Below the pieces are notes generated by a model. It did not search any database. It was not told the origin of the DNA and worked only from the letters and a program-made list of their open reading frames with translations. Source: Actinomycetaceae bacterium (GTDB lineage Bacteria; Actinomycetota; Actinomycetes; Actinomycetales; Actinomycetaceae). Taken from it: 64,000 nucleotides of DNA. The stretch covers positions 140,067-204,066 of the forward strand of contig JAQYDG010000001.1 of the NCBI GenBank assembly GCA_028724265.1. The letters run 5' to 3'. Made by a program: the position numbers and the translations under genes. Below, piece after piece: positions 16,129 through 26,216 of this stretch. The first letter of the stretch is position 1, and every line of letters begins with the position of its first letter.

Positions 16129-18281
16129 GCGATCCAATCCTTTCTATCCGTGATCTGCACGTGTCGTTTCCGTCTGAAGCTGGCCGCGTGGACGCGGTGC
16201 GTGGAGTCTCGTTCGATCTGTATCCTGGGCGCACCCTCGGCATCGTGGGTGAATCGGGATCGGGGAAGTCCGTCACGTCGCTGGCGGTGATGGGTTTGCT
16301 TCCCGCCTATGCCTCGATTACCGGTTCGGTTAAGTTGGCAGGCGAAGAACTGCTGGGCAAGACCGACGAGCAGATGAGCGCCTATCGAGGCAAAGAGATG
16401 GGGATGATTTTCCAGGATCCTCTCTCAGCGTTGACGCCGGTATTCGATATCGGTACTCAGATCGTCGAGGCTATTCAGGCACACGATAAGAAAGTCTCCG
16501 ATAAGGCTGCGTGGGCGCGAGCCGTGGATCTGTTGGATCTTGTCGGTATCCCGAAACCTGAACAGCGCGTCAAGTCGTTCCCCCATGAATTTTCCGGCGG
16601 CATGCGCCAGCGCGTTGTGATTGCAATGGCGATTGCGAATAATCCGCGCGTGCTGATCTGCGATGAACCGACCACGGCGCTCGACGTCACGATTCAGGCT
16701 CAAATTCTGGATGTGATCAAAAAAGCGCAGGCTGAAACCGGCGCGGCAGCCATCATGATTACACACGATATGGGCGTCGTTGCGGGAATGGCTGATGACG
16801 TGATCGTGATGTATGCAGGTAAGCCTGTGGAAGCGGGGGCGGTGGATAGTATCTTCTACGAGCCGCATATGCCCTACACCATCGGGCTGCTCGGCTCGAT
16901 ACCACGGTCGGATCGTCGGCGCACCGATCCGCTGACGCCGATTTCCGGCAATCCGCCAACGGTGATTAATTTCCCTGATATTTGCCCGTTCTACGAGCGG
17001 TGCCCGATTCATACAGATGCATGCTTACAGGCTGAACCGCGTTTGACACCTGTTGCAAGCGCTGAACGTTCAGTGGATGCATCTGGCGTGGCGGCGTCAA
17101 TTGATGACCTGCTGACGAACCCCGAGCAGACTGGATCGATTTTTATTCACTCGGCTGCGTGCGTGCGCGGGGACAAAATTGTGGATGGCGCATTGAATGG
17201 CAAGGCGTTGTTCCCCGTTCCTGAACTTCCGCCCGATTCGATGGAGGGCATTCCCCGCTCGGAACGGACAACGGTTCTGGAAGTCAAAGACCTCGTTAAG
17301 GTGTTCCCCCTGATGAAGGGGGCGTTGGTGAAGCGGCGCGTCGGAAACGTCTACGCGGTCAACGGTATTAGCTTCGATTTGAAGCAGGGTGAAACGCTTG
17401 CGATCGTGGGTGAATCTGGATCGGGAAAATCCACTACGCTTTTGGAGATTATGGATCTCGGGGCAGGGAAGAACACGACCGGTCAGGTGATTATCAACGG
17501 CCAGGACGTCTCTGCTATGGGGGCGTTCCAGCGCCGCAAAATGCGGGCATCCATCCAGATGGTGTTCCAAGACCCGATGGGAGCCCTCGATCCGCGCATG
17601 ACGGTCAAGGATATCATCGCTGAGCCCCTTCATTCTTTGGGCTACCACGGGGATATCAAGGCGCGCGTCAGGGAATTGATGGACACTGTGGGGCTTAAAC
17701 CTGAACAGATGGATCGCTTCCCCGGCGCATTCTCCGGCGGACAGCGTCAACGTATCGGTTTAGCGCGCGCACTGGCCACGAATCCGGAGATCATTGTTCT
17801 GGACGAACCCGTGTCGGCGCTGGACGTCTCGATACAGGCAGACGTCATCAATCTTCTGGATGAGTTGAAACTGAAGCTGGGACTCTCGTATCTGTTTGTT
17901 GCCCACGATCTTTCAGTGATCCACCATATCGCCGATCGTGTTGCCGTGATGTATTTAGGGAAGTTCGTGGAGACGGGCGCGATCGATGACGTGTTTGAAA
18001 ACCCCGTGCATCCCTACACGAAAGCATTGCTTTCTGCAGTGCCGATTCCAGATCCGGAGGTCGAACGCCACCGTCAGCGCACGGTATTGGTCGGCGACCT
18101 GCCCAGCCCCACCGACGATGCCCCCGGGTGCGCGTTTAGAAGCCGCTGCCCGCTCTACTCGATGTTGCCTGGGGCAGATCAGCGCACGTGCCAAACGGTG
18201 ACTCCGGAACTGGTTGGCGTTGAGGGCGCGGCTGATCACCGACAGGCATGCCATTTTGCATATGCAGATGTACAGGCCTGA
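16125..18281 (+). CDS. Fused double ATP-binding protein of the oligopeptide ABC transporter (DppD-DppF)
   Basis: A 718-aa protein holding both nucleotide-binding domains that are often two separate proteins. Half one has Walker A GESGSGKS at 42-49, FSGGMRQR and ICDEPTTALD, then the oligopeptide C-terminal extension with cysteines. Half two has Walker A at 429-436, FSGGQRQR, VLDEPVSALD and its own extension ending near CAFRSRCPLY. The cysteine-bearing extensions resemble those known to bind an Fe-S cluster in peptide transporter ATPases. GTG start with AGGAGGT upstream, overlapping dppC. Confidence 0.94.
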   Translation: MSDPILSIRDLHVSFPSEAGRVDAVRGVSFDLYPGRTLGIVGESGSGKSVTSLAVMGLLPAYASITGSVKLAGEELLGKTDEQMSAYRGKEMGMIFQDPLSALTPVFDIGTQIVEAIQAHDKKVSDKAAWARAVDLLDLVGIPKPEQRVKSFPHEFSGGMRQRVVIAMAIANNPRVLICDEPTTALDVTIQAQILDVIKKAQAETGAAAIMITHDMGVVAGMADDVIVMYAGKPVEAGAVDSIFYEPHMPYTIGLLGSIPRSDRRRTDPLTPISGNPPTVINFPDICPFYERCPIHTDACLQAEPRLTPVASAERSVDASGVAASIDDLLTNPEQTGSIFIHSAACVRGDKIVDGALNGKALFPVPELPPDSMEGIPRSERTTVLEVKDLVKVFPLMKGALVKRRVGNVYAVNGISFDLKQGETLAIVGESGSGKSTTLLEIMDLGAGKNTTGQVIINGQDVSAMGAFQRRKMRASIQMVFQDPMGALDPRMTVKDIIAEPLHSLGYHGDIKARVRELMDTVGLKPEQMDRFPGAFSGGQRQRIGLARALATNPEIIVLDEPVSALDVSIQADVINLLDELKLKLGLSYLFVAHDLSVIHHIADRVAVMYLGKFVETGAIDDVFENPVHPYTKALLSAVPIPDPEVERHRQRTVLVGDLPSPTDDAPGCAFRSRCPLYSMLPGADQRTCQTVTPELVGVEGAADHRQACHFAYADVQA

Positions 18282-18560
18282 GTGGCGCTGAAGAGGGAAC
18301 AGTACAGGCGCAGTGCAGAGTGGTCATGCAGGTTGTGATGGAAAAGAACGGACGCCGGAACATATCCTGGCGCGTACCATAGTGAGACTGCTTGTGTCCT
18401 GGTTGTTCATATAGTGGTTAATAGTTGTGTGATATTACCCGAATAGTGCGCATACGGTGGTGCTGATGCGCTATTCTCATGTGTTAACCCTTACCATCAG
18501 GTGCACTCATACAGGTTTTATTCAGCTGTTACAGGGCACATAACAAGCAAAGGACGAAGG
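18282..18560. other. Intergenic region before the peptide-binding lipoprotein gene
   Basis: 279 bp, richer in A+T than its surroundings, with no clear terminator and no gene. TATAGT near 18412 and the stretch TTGTGTGATATTACCCG (18424-18440), which contains half a CRP-type site, could drive separate, stronger expression of the binding protein. Confidence 0.35.
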
Positions 18561-20255
18561 ATGAAGAGAACAGGATTTGGTGCGGCACTTCTTGCTGCTG
18601 CACTTGTGCTTGGCGCATGTTCTTCTGCCGGTACTCCCGGCTCCGGCGGCTCGGGTGCTGATTCGTCAGCTTCTGGTGCGGCGACGAAGGTCGCTCCAGC
18701 CGATTATTTGCATGCGAAGTACGACGAGTTGCAGCAGGGCGGAACACTCACAAGTGCAGTTGCCGAGATCACCGAACAGTCCAACCCGTTCCAGCAGGAT
18801 GGAACTCGGTATACCAGTGATCTGTGGTGGTGGTACAACCCGCAGCTCGCCTTGTTCGACGACGACGGAACTTGGCACTTCAATCCGGATTACTTCGACG
18901 ATGTGAAGGCCAGCGAGGTTGACGGCAACACAGTGGTGACCTACAAGATCAAGAAGGAAGCAACGTATAACGACGGTACGCCGATCGACGTGAAGGCCTT
19001 CCAGAATACGTGGAAATCCAACAACGGCAAAGATGAGGCATACCTGCCGAGCTCGACCGACGGGTATGAACGTATCAAGTCGGTTGAGCCAGGTGCGGAC
19101 GATAAGGAAGTTGTTGTTACCTTCGATGGTATCTATGCGTGGTGGCAGGGATTGTTCAATGACCTGCTTCATCCTTCAATCGACACTGCGGAGAAGTATA
19201 ACAAATCCTATGTGAAGAACGCTCATCCAGAGCTCGGCGCAGGCCCGTATAAGGTTGACCATATCAACTACGACGGTGGCGAAGCGGTCTTCGTTCCCAA
19301 CGAGAAGTGGTGGGGACCAAAGGGCAAGCTTGATAAGCGCGTGTTCAAAGTGATGGAGGATCAAGCCTCGATCAACGCCTTCGTCAATGGCGAAATTGAT
19401 TATACGGGTATCGGATCCCAGGAGCGCCTGGCAAAAGTCAAAGATATGTCCGGGATCAAGCAGTACACATCGATGCAGCCGCGTAACAGCTTGCTGGAGC
19501 TGAATGCTGCCGGTCCGATCCTGAAGGACATCAAGGTTCGTGAAGCGGTGATGGACGCCATCGACCGCGAGGGCATTGCGAATATTGCTTTCCAGGGTCT
19601 GAATTACCATGAATCCTTGCCAGGATCCTTCCTCCTGTTCTCTACTCAGCCAGGATATTCTGATAACGCAGGCCAGGCTGTGAAGTACGATCCGGAGAAC
19701 TCGAAGAAGCTGCTTGACGAGGCCGGCTGGAAGGCTGGGTCGGATGGCATCCGTGCCAAGAATGGCGAGAAGTTGACGCTGCGTCTGCCACTTTTGGGCG
19801 ACGATGAGACCATCAAGAATGAGTCTGCTGCGATCCAGCAGAACCTCAAGGCTGTGGGTATTGACCTCACATTGGATACTCGTCCGTCATCTGATTTCTC
19901 GAAGGTCGTCACTTCCCATGATTTCGATCTGATGACGCTCGCTTTCTCTGCCACGGATCCATTCGGTGTGGCGTACTTTGGTCAGATCTACAAGTCGGAT
20001 TCCGGTTTGAACTACTCTGCGACGGGCACGGAAGAGCTCGATAAGAAGATCAAGGATCTGGCGCAGATTGGCAATCCAGACGAGCAGATCAAGGCTGCGA
20101 ACACCCTGGAGGTCGAGGCCTTTAAGCGCTTTGGTATTTTGCCGCTGTACAACGGGCCGACGATGGTGGCAGTGAAAGACAACCTCGCCAATTATGGCGC
20201 CATGGGCTTTGCCATCAACCCGATCGAAAACATTGGTTTCGTGGCTGCTAAGTAA
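18561..20255 (+). CDS. Oligopeptide-binding lipoprotein of ABC transporter (family 5)
   Basis: A 564-aa extracytoplasmic solute-binding protein. It has the signal peptide MKRTGFGAALLAAALVLGAC with lipobox LGAC (Cys20), a Gly/Ser linker, then family 5 features: DLWWWYNPQLALFDDDGTW, VVTYKIKKEATYNDGTPIDV, the AGPYKVDHI region and GINAF-type sequence around DQASINAFVNGEIDY. The start ATG has AAAGGA upstream. Following the permease and ATPase genes, it completes the importer. The gap of 279 bp allows independent promotion. A strong hairpin follows the gene. Confidence 0.93.
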   Translation: MKRTGFGAALLAAALVLGACSSAGTPGSGGSGADSSASGAATKVAPADYLHAKYDELQQGGTLTSAVAEITEQSNPFQQDGTRYTSDLWWWYNPQLALFDDDGTWHFNPDYFDDVKASEVDGNTVVTYKIKKEATYNDGTPIDVKAFQNTWKSNNGKDEAYLPSSTDGYERIKSVEPGADDKEVVVTFDGIYAWWQGLFNDLLHPSIDTAEKYNKSYVKNAHPELGAGPYKVDHINYDGGEAVFVPNEKWWGPKGKLDKRVFKVMEDQASINAFVNGEIDYTGIGSQERLAKVKDMSGIKQYTSMQPRNSLLELNAAGPILKDIKVREAVMDAIDREGIANIAFQGLNYHESLPGSFLLFSTQPGYSDNAGQAVKYDPENSKKLLDEAGWKAGSDGIRAKNGEKLTLRLPLLGDDETIKNESAAIQQNLKAVGIDLTLDTRPSSDFSKVVTSHDFDLMTLAFSATDPFGVAYFGQIYKSDSGLNYSATGTEELDKKIKDLAQIGNPDEQIKAANTLEVEAFKRFGILPLYNGPTMVAVKDNLANYGAMGFAINPIENIGFVAAK

Positions 20256-20593
20256 GCTCCGCCGCTGCTTCCGCCGAATCACGGGCTCGATAAATCCTCT
20301 GGTTGAATCCTCTGGTCTCGATAGTGATTGAGCCTCAATAGGGTATCCGAAAACGCTATTCGGGCCGCGTTCGGACTTGTCGGAGCGGGAGCTGGTACTG
20401 TACTGGCACGAATGAGGTGTGGGAGAGACTCTCGGAGTCTCTCCCACACGTGTTTAACGAGTTTAACGAGTTGTGACGCCATTAGTGTTGGGGCGGGCGA
20501 AGGGAAGAAGAAGCAACAGGAAAAAAAGAGAGGCGGAAAAAGGAAGAAGAGGGAGTAGACAAAAACGTGCTACGGGATCGCACGTGGAAGGTG
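20256..20593. other. Intergenic region between convergent dppA-type gene and PH-like gene
   Basis: 338 bp without a gene. It contains a 14-bp terminator hairpin (20417-20449), then two copies of GTTTAACGA, then a purine-rich tract of about 65 bases on the plus strand (about 20496-20560). The tract is pyrimidine-rich in the leftward transcript. Confidence 0.7.
20417..20455 (+). terminator. Strong hairpin terminator after the peptide-binding protein gene
   Basis: A perfect 14-bp stem (GTGTGGGAGAGACT, 20417-20430, with its complement at 20436-20449) and a 5-nt loop, followed by GTGTTT. The T-tract is short, but the stem is long and GC-rich, as in many actinobacterial terminators. Confidence 0.8.
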
Positions 20594-21250
20594 TTAGTGT
20601 GAGGCCACGCCAAAGATCACAAGGGCGCAGCTGACGATCACTATAGCGAAATTCAGCACGTTGATACTGCGCGTTGGCGCAAGCGGTGCGTGCTCGTCCG
20701 GTTGTGGCTGCGTGTGGGTGTGTGTGGGGTGGGGAGAGCTCACGGCGGTATCAGCGTGGATGTCGTCATCGGCGTACTGATCTAGGAACCGTGATATCAG
20801 GTGAGCTGCTGCGCGCGTTGTTGTTGTCAACGGAATTGTGCCCGAATGGAGCAGTGGAATCTCGCCTGCCGTCCACTTATATTGCCGGCTTCGTCCGGAC
20901 TGGCTGAATGTAGGTACAGAAAGCTTTTTCCCAGTACTCAGCAGTAGTTGAAGCCCCCATCGGGTGTCAACAGACTCGATTAGGTTCATCGGCACGGCGG
21001 TGTCCCAGATGCTGTGGTGCAGCACAACCACTGTCGGGGTCACTTCACACGAAGGCACGAGTGCGAGTACCCACACGATGCCAGCAAGTCCGCACAGTGC
21101 AGCCAGAGTCGGAAACAGATGCTGGCCTCCTGCGCCGAATAGCTGAATGCCGAGGATCGTGACGGCGATAACGCCAGCGCATGCGGCATAGATGTACGCG
21201 GATGTTGCGCGCAGAAAATACCGAGGTTCCCTAGGTTCCATAGAGTCCAT
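20594..21250 (-). CDS. PH-like domain membrane protein of unknown function
   Basis: A 218-aa protein with two hydrophobic segments near the N-terminus (about residues 17-63), a middle beta-rich region (TPTVVVLHHSIWDTAVPMNLIESVDTRWG and on) of the kind found in bacterial PH-like membrane proteins, a His/Pro/Thr-rich linker, and a C-terminal membrane helix (NVLNFAIVIVSCALVIFGV). The order membrane pair, PH-like fold, terminal helix occurs in uncharacterised actinobacterial proteins. Function unknown. It is divergent from typA and shares no obvious operon. Two nearby ATGs (21250, 21241) could serve as start. Confidence 0.7.
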   Translation of the reverse strand: MDSMEPREPRYFLRATSAYIYAACAGVIAVTILGIQLFGAGGQHLFPTLAALCGLAGIVWVLALVPSCEVTPTVVVLHHSIWDTAVPMNLIESVDTRWGLQLLLSTGKKLSVPTFSQSGRSRQYKWTAGEIPLLHSGTIPLTTTTRAAAHLISRFLDQYADDDIHADTAVSSPHPTHTHTQPQPDEHAPLAPTRSINVLNFAIVIVSCALVIFGVASH

Positions 21251-21385
21251 TGTGCCTTAGTCCGAATGGACGCGGTTCAGAGGATGGGTGGTGGGAGGCC
21301 AGCCGGTTAGAGCCATGTGGCTGAGACACACCGACCTCAGTGCCGATAAAGTGTGACGTGCATCCCCGCGTTCACGTAACCTAGC

Positions 21386-21415
21386 TTGCATCTGTGTGTG
21401 GGTAACTTGCATAAA
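21386..21415 (+). promoter_or_regulatory. Candidate promoter of typA
   Basis: TTGCAT (21386-21391) and CATAAA (21410-21415) are 18 bp apart, about 70 bp before the typA start. A second copy of CTTGCAT partly overlaps the -10 region. Modest match. Confidence 0.35.
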
Positions 21416-21483
21416 ATGAGTATGTTTAATGCCCGCATAGTTCGTGTTGCAGCATGCGGAGCGTCGATGGTGAGGGAGTAGAT

Positions 21484-23403
21484 GTGAGCACTCGCAAGGA
21501 TTTGCGCAACGTAGCTATTGTAGCACACGTCGATCATGGAAAAACTACCCTGGTAGACGGGATGCTGAAGCAATCTGGTGCTTTAGGTGCGCGTGCAGCC
21601 TTCGAAAAAGAGGGAACGCGCGTCATGGATTCCGGTGATCTGGAGCGCGAAAAGGGTATTACGATCCTTGCGAAGAATACTGCGATTCGATACACCGGGC
21701 CGCTGGCAGAGGAGTTCGGCTCGCCCGATGGCATCGTCATCAACGTGATTGATACGCCTGGCCACGCAGATTTTGGTGGTGAAGTAGAGCGTGGGCTTTC
21801 GATGGTGGACGGTGTGGTGTTGCTCGTCGATGCCTCTGAAGGCCCGCTGCCGCAGACGCGTTTTGTGTTGCGCAAAGCTCTGGAAGCTAAGCTGCCGGTG
21901 ATTACCGTGATTAATAAAGTCGATCGGCCGGATGCTCGCATTGACGAGGTCGTGTCCGAAACACAGGATTTGCTGTTGAGCCTGTTCTCCGATCTCGGCG
22001 ATCCTGATTACGAGGTCTTGGATCGAATGCTGGAGATTCCTGTGATCTATGCCTCTGCCAAGGTGGGCTGGGCTGATACGGTGAAGCCTGCAGATGGCGA
22101 ACTTCCCGCGAACCACGATCTTCAGCCGTTATTTGAAGCGATTCTGCGCTATATCCCTGCACCGCACTATGATGAAAATTCGCCCCTGGTTGCGCAAGTG
22201 ACGAACCTGGATGCCTCTCCATTCCTGGGTCGCTTAGCGCTGACGCGGATCTACTCCGGGGAACTTGTGAAAGGTGCAATGGTCGGCTGGGCGCGCGCAG
22301 ACGGTTCCATCAGCCAGGTGCGTATCACAGAGCTGCTCCTGACAGAAGGGTTGGAACGCGTCCCAACCGAGCGTGCAGCCGCTGGGGATATTGTGGCGGT
22401 TGCCGGATTTAGCGATATCACGATTGGCGATTCCCTCGTGGATCCTGATGATCCCCGCCCGCTGCCGCCTATTCATGTGGACGAACCCGCTATTTCCATG
22501 ACGATCGGTATCAATACGTCTCCTATGGCCGGCAAAGTGAAGGGGCACAAGCTCACCGCACGTCAGGTCAAGGATCGTCTGGATCGTGAGCTGGTGGGTA
22601 ACGTGAGTATTCGAGTGCTTCCCACTGACCGGCCGGATGCATGGGAAGTGCAGGATCGCGGAGAGCTGGCACTGTCCATTCTGGTTGAGCAGATGCGGCG
22701 TGAGGGCTTCGAGCTGACTGTGGGTAAACCACAGGTGGTGACGAAGATCGTCGATGGTAAGACGTACGAGCCGATGGAGCGAGCCACAATCGACGTGCCG
22801 GAAACGTATCTCGGTGCCGTGACGCAGCTGATGGCTGCGCGCAAAGGCCGTATGGACTCCATGGTCAACCATGGCACAGGCTGGGTGCGCATGGAGTATA
22901 CCGTGCCCGCCCGGGGGATGATTGGTTTCCATTCACAGTTCCTCACGCAGACGCGCGGCACGGGTATTTCGAGTTCTGTCGGTGCCGGCTATGAGCCGTG
23001 GGCAGGCGAGATTGAAAGCCGTGCAACAGGATCTCTGGTGTCTGACCGCGCAGGCCAGGCCACCGGATATGCTCTGCAGAAGCTGGAGGATCGCGGCACG
23101 TTCTTCATCAAGCCCGGTGACGAGGTGTATGAGGGTGAAGTGGTCGGCGAGAATCCGCGCGACGAGGACATGGATGTCAATGTGGTGCGCGCCAAGGAGA
23201 TGACGAATATGCGCTCATCTACGGCGGACGTGTTCGTCACCCTGCAGGCATCGCGCACGCTCACCTTGGAGGAATCCATTGAGTTCGCTGCTGACGACGA
23301 GTGTATTGAAGTGACGCCAGAGGCCGTGCGGATTCGCAAGGTGATTTTGGATGGGCAGGAGCGTTATAAGATGGCTGCCCGTGCACGCGGTAAAGCAAAG
23401 TAG
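21484..23403 (+). CDS. typA: Translational GTPase TypA/BipA
   Basis: Ribosome-binding GTPase related to EF-G and LepA that aids ribosome assembly and stress adaptation. The 639-aa protein has G1 AHVDHGKT (residues 14-21), ERGITI-like [36 protein letters not shown], then EF-G-like domains and the TypA-specific C-terminal region ([40 protein letters not shown] in the family pattern). The GTG at 21484 has GAGGGAG 5 nt upstream and gives the usual family length. An ATG ten codons upstream lacks a ribosome site. Confidence 0.96.
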   Translation: MSTRKDLRNVAIVAHVDHGKTTLVDGMLKQSGALGARAAFEKEGTRVMDSGDLEREKGITILAKNTAIRYTGPLAEEFGSPDGIVINVIDTPGHADFGGEVERGLSMVDGVVLLVDASEGPLPQTRFVLRKALEAKLPVITVINKVDRPDARIDEVVSETQDLLLSLFSDLGDPDYEVLDRMLEIPVIYASAKVGWADTVKPADGELPANHDLQPLFEAILRYIPAPHYDENSPLVAQVTNLDASPFLGRLALTRIYSGELVKGAMVGWARADGSISQVRITELLLTEGLERVPTERAAAGDIVAVAGFSDITIGDSLVDPDDPRPLPPIHVDEPAISMTIGINTSPMAGKVKGHKLTARQVKDRLDRELVGNVSIRVLPTDRPDAWEVQDRGELALSILVEQMRREGFELTVGKPQVVTKIVDGKTYEPMERATIDVPETYLGAVTQLMAARKGRMDSMVNHGTGWVRMEYTVPARGMIGFHSQFLTQTRGTGISSSVGAGYEPWAGEIESRATGSLVSDRAGQATGYALQKLEDRGTFFIKPGDEVYEGEVVGENPRDEDMDVNVVRAKEMTNMRSSTADVFVTLQASRTLTLEESIEFAADDECIEVTPEAVRIRKVILDGQERYKMAARARGKAK

Positions 23404-23409
23404 GGCTCA

Positions 23410-23919
23410 TTGCGCGTGGACGATGATCGAGCGACACAGGGTGTACCTGCAACTGACGTGCCTACTGCTGGCGCGCCGACGGTTGACGTGCACGAGCCGA
23501 CGTCTGCCGCTCGTGCGCATGCGGCGCGAGCTATAGGCGTCCTGAGGTTTGTGGGTTTTCTGCTGCTCGGTTTCGCCACAGGTGTGATGGCAGTAGCTGT
23601 GCATTCAGGTCCGGTTGCTATCCCGATTGTTGGGGCTGTGCTTGCCCTCGCCGTGCTCTTTTGCGGGGCGTGGTACTCGGCTCTGAGCGGGTGGGGGATG
23701 TGGTGTGTTTTCTTCATTGGAGCACTCAGCGCGCTGGTTCTCCTCTTTTTCCACCCTTTGGCAAACGACTATATCGTCGGTCTTAATCCGAGTGCCGCAT
23801 GGGTTGTGCTGATCGCAGGTTCAGCGTTGATGGCAGCGGTCGGTGTTGCGTGCGCCAGCACAGCGATACGGCAGCGGCGCGTCAGGAAGCACAGAAAGCA
23901 TCAGCCGTCGCAGGATTGA
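23410..23919 (+). CDS. Small four-helix membrane protein of unknown function
   Basis: A 169-aa protein: about 38 polar residues, then four hydrophobic segments (VLRFVGFLLLGFATGVMAV; the AIPIVGAVLALAVLFCGAWY region; MWCVFFIGALSALVLLFF; AWVVLIAGSALMAAVGVAC) and a basic His/Lys/Arg tail. It lies immediately after typA and 42 bp before the VanW-type gene, so it probably shares their transcript. Start is uncertain: TTG at 23410 or GTG at 23416. It resembles uncharacterised actinobacterial membrane proteins found beside typA. No function can be given. Confidence 0.7.
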   Translation: MRVDDDRATQGVPATDVPTAGAPTVDVHEPTSAARAHAARAIGVLRFVGFLLLGFATGVMAVAVHSGPVAIPIVGAVLALAVLFCGAWYSALSGWGMWCVFFIGALSALVLLFFHPLANDYIVGLNPSAAWVVLIAGSALMAAVGVACASTAIRQRRVRKHRKHQPSQD

Positions 23920-23961
23920 GGCAGGGTTGATCGGCGAGGTGATCGCTGGTGAGGAGCAACA

Positions 23962-26106
23962 ATGGAAGATCAAAACGCGCAGCCGCAGGGGGCAGAGGGC
24001 GAGGCCACTCGGGACGGCACGGGTGCCGCGAACGTTGATGCCATTGATGCCTCTGACACCGTCGATGCCGTTGACACCGGCTCGAGCGACGCCACCATCG
24101 GTAACAGCGCGGATACCGACACTGCTCACCCCGAAACGAATGGCGTTCGTAAGCTCAAGAGTGGCTCTCGTCGTCGGGCATGGTGGCTATGGGCAATTGC
24201 GGTGCTCGTGTTGATCGGTATTGTTTATGTGGGTACTGCTGCAGCCACTGCCAATACGGTTCCACGCGGCACAACGGTCCGCGGCGTTGCTATCGGTGGA
24301 ATGAGCAGTGCGCAGGCACGTGAGGCGCTGAAGACCACGCTTGCCGCTGATTTCAGCAAGGCATTCACGGTTACCACTCAAAATGCTCACAATGGGGGTG
24401 CCGCGTCAGATCACAAAAACTCGGGCTCAGGCAGCAGCGACGCCGAGGAGGACGGCAGTGAGGCGCAGCAGACGGTCGAGGTAGATCCGGGGGATTTCGA
24501 TCGCGTCTTTGATCCTGAAGCTACCGTTGCCCAGGTGACCGGTTTTTCCCTGAACCCGGTCGCGGTGATCCGGCACGTCACAGGGGGTAGCACGCTTGAG
24601 CCTGTCGTTCGGGTGGATCAAGCGAAGTTGAGTGCGCTGATCTCGAAGATTGGTGAACAGCTTGTTGACTCACCGCGCAACGCTGCCATCACCTATGAGG
24701 AGACAACACCGAAAGTAACGGAAGCCGTCAGCGGCCATGTTGTCGATGTCGATAAAGCAAGGTCTGTTGTGATGTATGCCGTGCCGTCTCGTACTGGTGA
24801 GCCGAGCGTGCTGCCTGTCGTGGAGAAAAGTGCGGATGTTTCGACGGCGGAAGCTCAGCATGTTGCTCAATCCATTGCTGTGCCTTATACGGCGGAGCCA
24901 ATGACGGTGATGGTTGACGCGAAGCGTGTTGAGATCGCGCCGAAGGATCTTGCTGCGAATGCCTCATTCGTGGCTCATGGCAGCACTCTTGTTCTCGATC
25001 CCGGTGCTCAGAAGCTGGCAGATCTGGTCAATGCCGGGGCTTCTGAGCATTTGAGCGCGGCGCGCGACGCCAGCTTTAAGATTGTGAATCATTCGTCCGT
25101 CACCATTGTGCCGTCACAAGATGGTAAGGGAGTCGATGCGACGAAGCTTGCCGCCGATATTTCAGCTGTGGCGAGCAAGACCGGCAAAGAGCGTACAGTT
25201 CAAGGATCCATTGTGACGACTTCTGCGGCTTTTTCTACCCAGGATGCTCAAAAGATGGGTGTCAAGGAAGTAATTTCAAGCATCGCTACACCGTTGACGA
25301 GCGATACGCGTCGCGATATGAACTTGAGGAACGCAGGAGAGAAGATATCCAATGTTCTCGTCAAACCTGGGGAAACGTTTGATCTGTTGAGTCATCTTCA
25401 ACCTGTGGATGCGCAACACGGCTATGTTGCGTCCGGGGTGTCGGTGAACGGTTTTGCTGAGGATGCGATGGGTGGCGGCCTTTCGCAGGTGGCGACGAAT
25501 ACGTTCTACACGGGATATTATGCCGGTTTCGTTGATGTTGAGCATCATCCGCATTCGGAGGATTACGATCGCTATCCCGATGGGCTCGACTCCACGCTCT
25601 GGGTTCCGTCAAAAAATATGCGGTGGAAGAATAACACGCCATACGGTGTGGTTGTGGACGCGTGGGTGGCCGCAGGCAAATTCCACACTCAGCTGTGGTC
25701 AACGAAATACTGGGATGTAACGGTGACGCAGAGTCCGAAGAGGAACATTGTACGAGCGCAGATGAAATACAATCCCTCGCCCAAGTGCATTCCGTATGCA
25801 TCCGGTTTGCCGGGCTTCACCATTGATAATCACCGCGTCGTTTCGCGTGAGGGGAAAGTGGAAATCGATACGACCCAGACGGTGACGTACATCCCTGCTA
25901 ACGGCTCGACGTGTACGAAGCCGGGATCTTCACCATCGAAATCAGAATCAAAATCGAGTGCCTCCAGCTCAGCATCTCGCCAGTCTGCACAAAGCCAGTC
26001 CACGCGCAAGAAGGCGAGCACATCGCCATCCCCGAGTGGAGAAACGTCATCGAAGGACTCTGCGCAGCCAGAGAGCACGGATACACAGGGCGCCACGAAA
26101 AAATAG
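23962..26106 (+). CDS. VanW family wall-associated protein with PG-binding-like domain
   Basis: A 714-aa protein. The cytosolic N-terminus of about 70 acidic residues is rich in Asp/Ala/Thr. One membrane helix follows (AWWLWAIAVLVLIGIVYVGTA). The external region has a four-helix-type putative peptidoglycan-binding part (VPRGTTVRGVAIGGMSSAQA and a later repeat) and then a VanW domain (KPGETFDLLSHLQPV, GGGLSQVATNTFYTGYYAG, HSEDYDRYPDGLDSTLW, RWKNNTPYGVVVDAWV). The tail is a Ser/Lys-rich stretch likely spanning the wall. The role in envelope is inferred, since VanW function is not established. GAGGAG precedes the ATG. Confidence 0.88.
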   Translation: MEDQNAQPQGAEGEATRDGTGAANVDAIDASDTVDAVDTGSSDATIGNSADTDTAHPETNGVRKLKSGSRRRAWWLWAIAVLVLIGIVYVGTAAATANTVPRGTTVRGVAIGGMSSAQAREALKTTLAADFSKAFTVTTQNAHNGGAASDHKNSGSGSSDAEEDGSEAQQTVEVDPGDFDRVFDPEATVAQVTGFSLNPVAVIRHVTGGSTLEPVVRVDQAKLSALISKIGEQLVDSPRNAAITYEETTPKVTEAVSGHVVDVDKARSVVMYAVPSRTGEPSVLPVVEKSADVSTAEAQHVAQSIAVPYTAEPMTVMVDAKRVEIAPKDLAANASFVAHGSTLVLDPGAQKLADLVNAGASEHLSAARDASFKIVNHSSVTIVPSQDGKGVDATKLAADISAVASKTGKERTVQGSIVTTSAAFSTQDAQKMGVKEVISSIATPLTSDTRRDMNLRNAGEKISNVLVKPGETFDLLSHLQPVDAQHGYVASGVSVNGFAEDAMGGGLSQVATNTFYTGYYAGFVDVEHHPHSEDYDRYPDGLDSTLWVPSKNMRWKNNTPYGVVVDAWVAAGKFHTQLWSTKYWDVTVTQSPKRNIVRAQMKYNPSPKCIPYASGLPGFTIDNHRVVSREGKVEIDTTQTVTYIPANGSTCTKPGSSPSKSESKSSASSSASRQSAQSQSTRKKASTSPSPSGETSSKDSAQPESTDTQGATKK

Positions 26107-26168
26107 CCGACATCTCAACAAACGGGTTCACCCAGTGGTCGGGAGGTACTCTGATCCACAGCTGAATT

Positions 26169-26187
26169 TCGATACACTGTGTATCGA
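26169..26187. promoter_or_regulatory. 19-bp palindrome at the ferredoxin promoter
   Basis: A perfect inverted repeat, TCGATACAC-T-GTGTATCGA, centred 39 bp upstream of the fdxA start. TACACT inside it fits a -10 box, so the palindrome would let a dimeric regulator block or control the promoter. Confidence 0.55.
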
Positions 26188-26216
26188 TAGGTTGAGCTAC
26201 TCACCAAAGGAGAATT

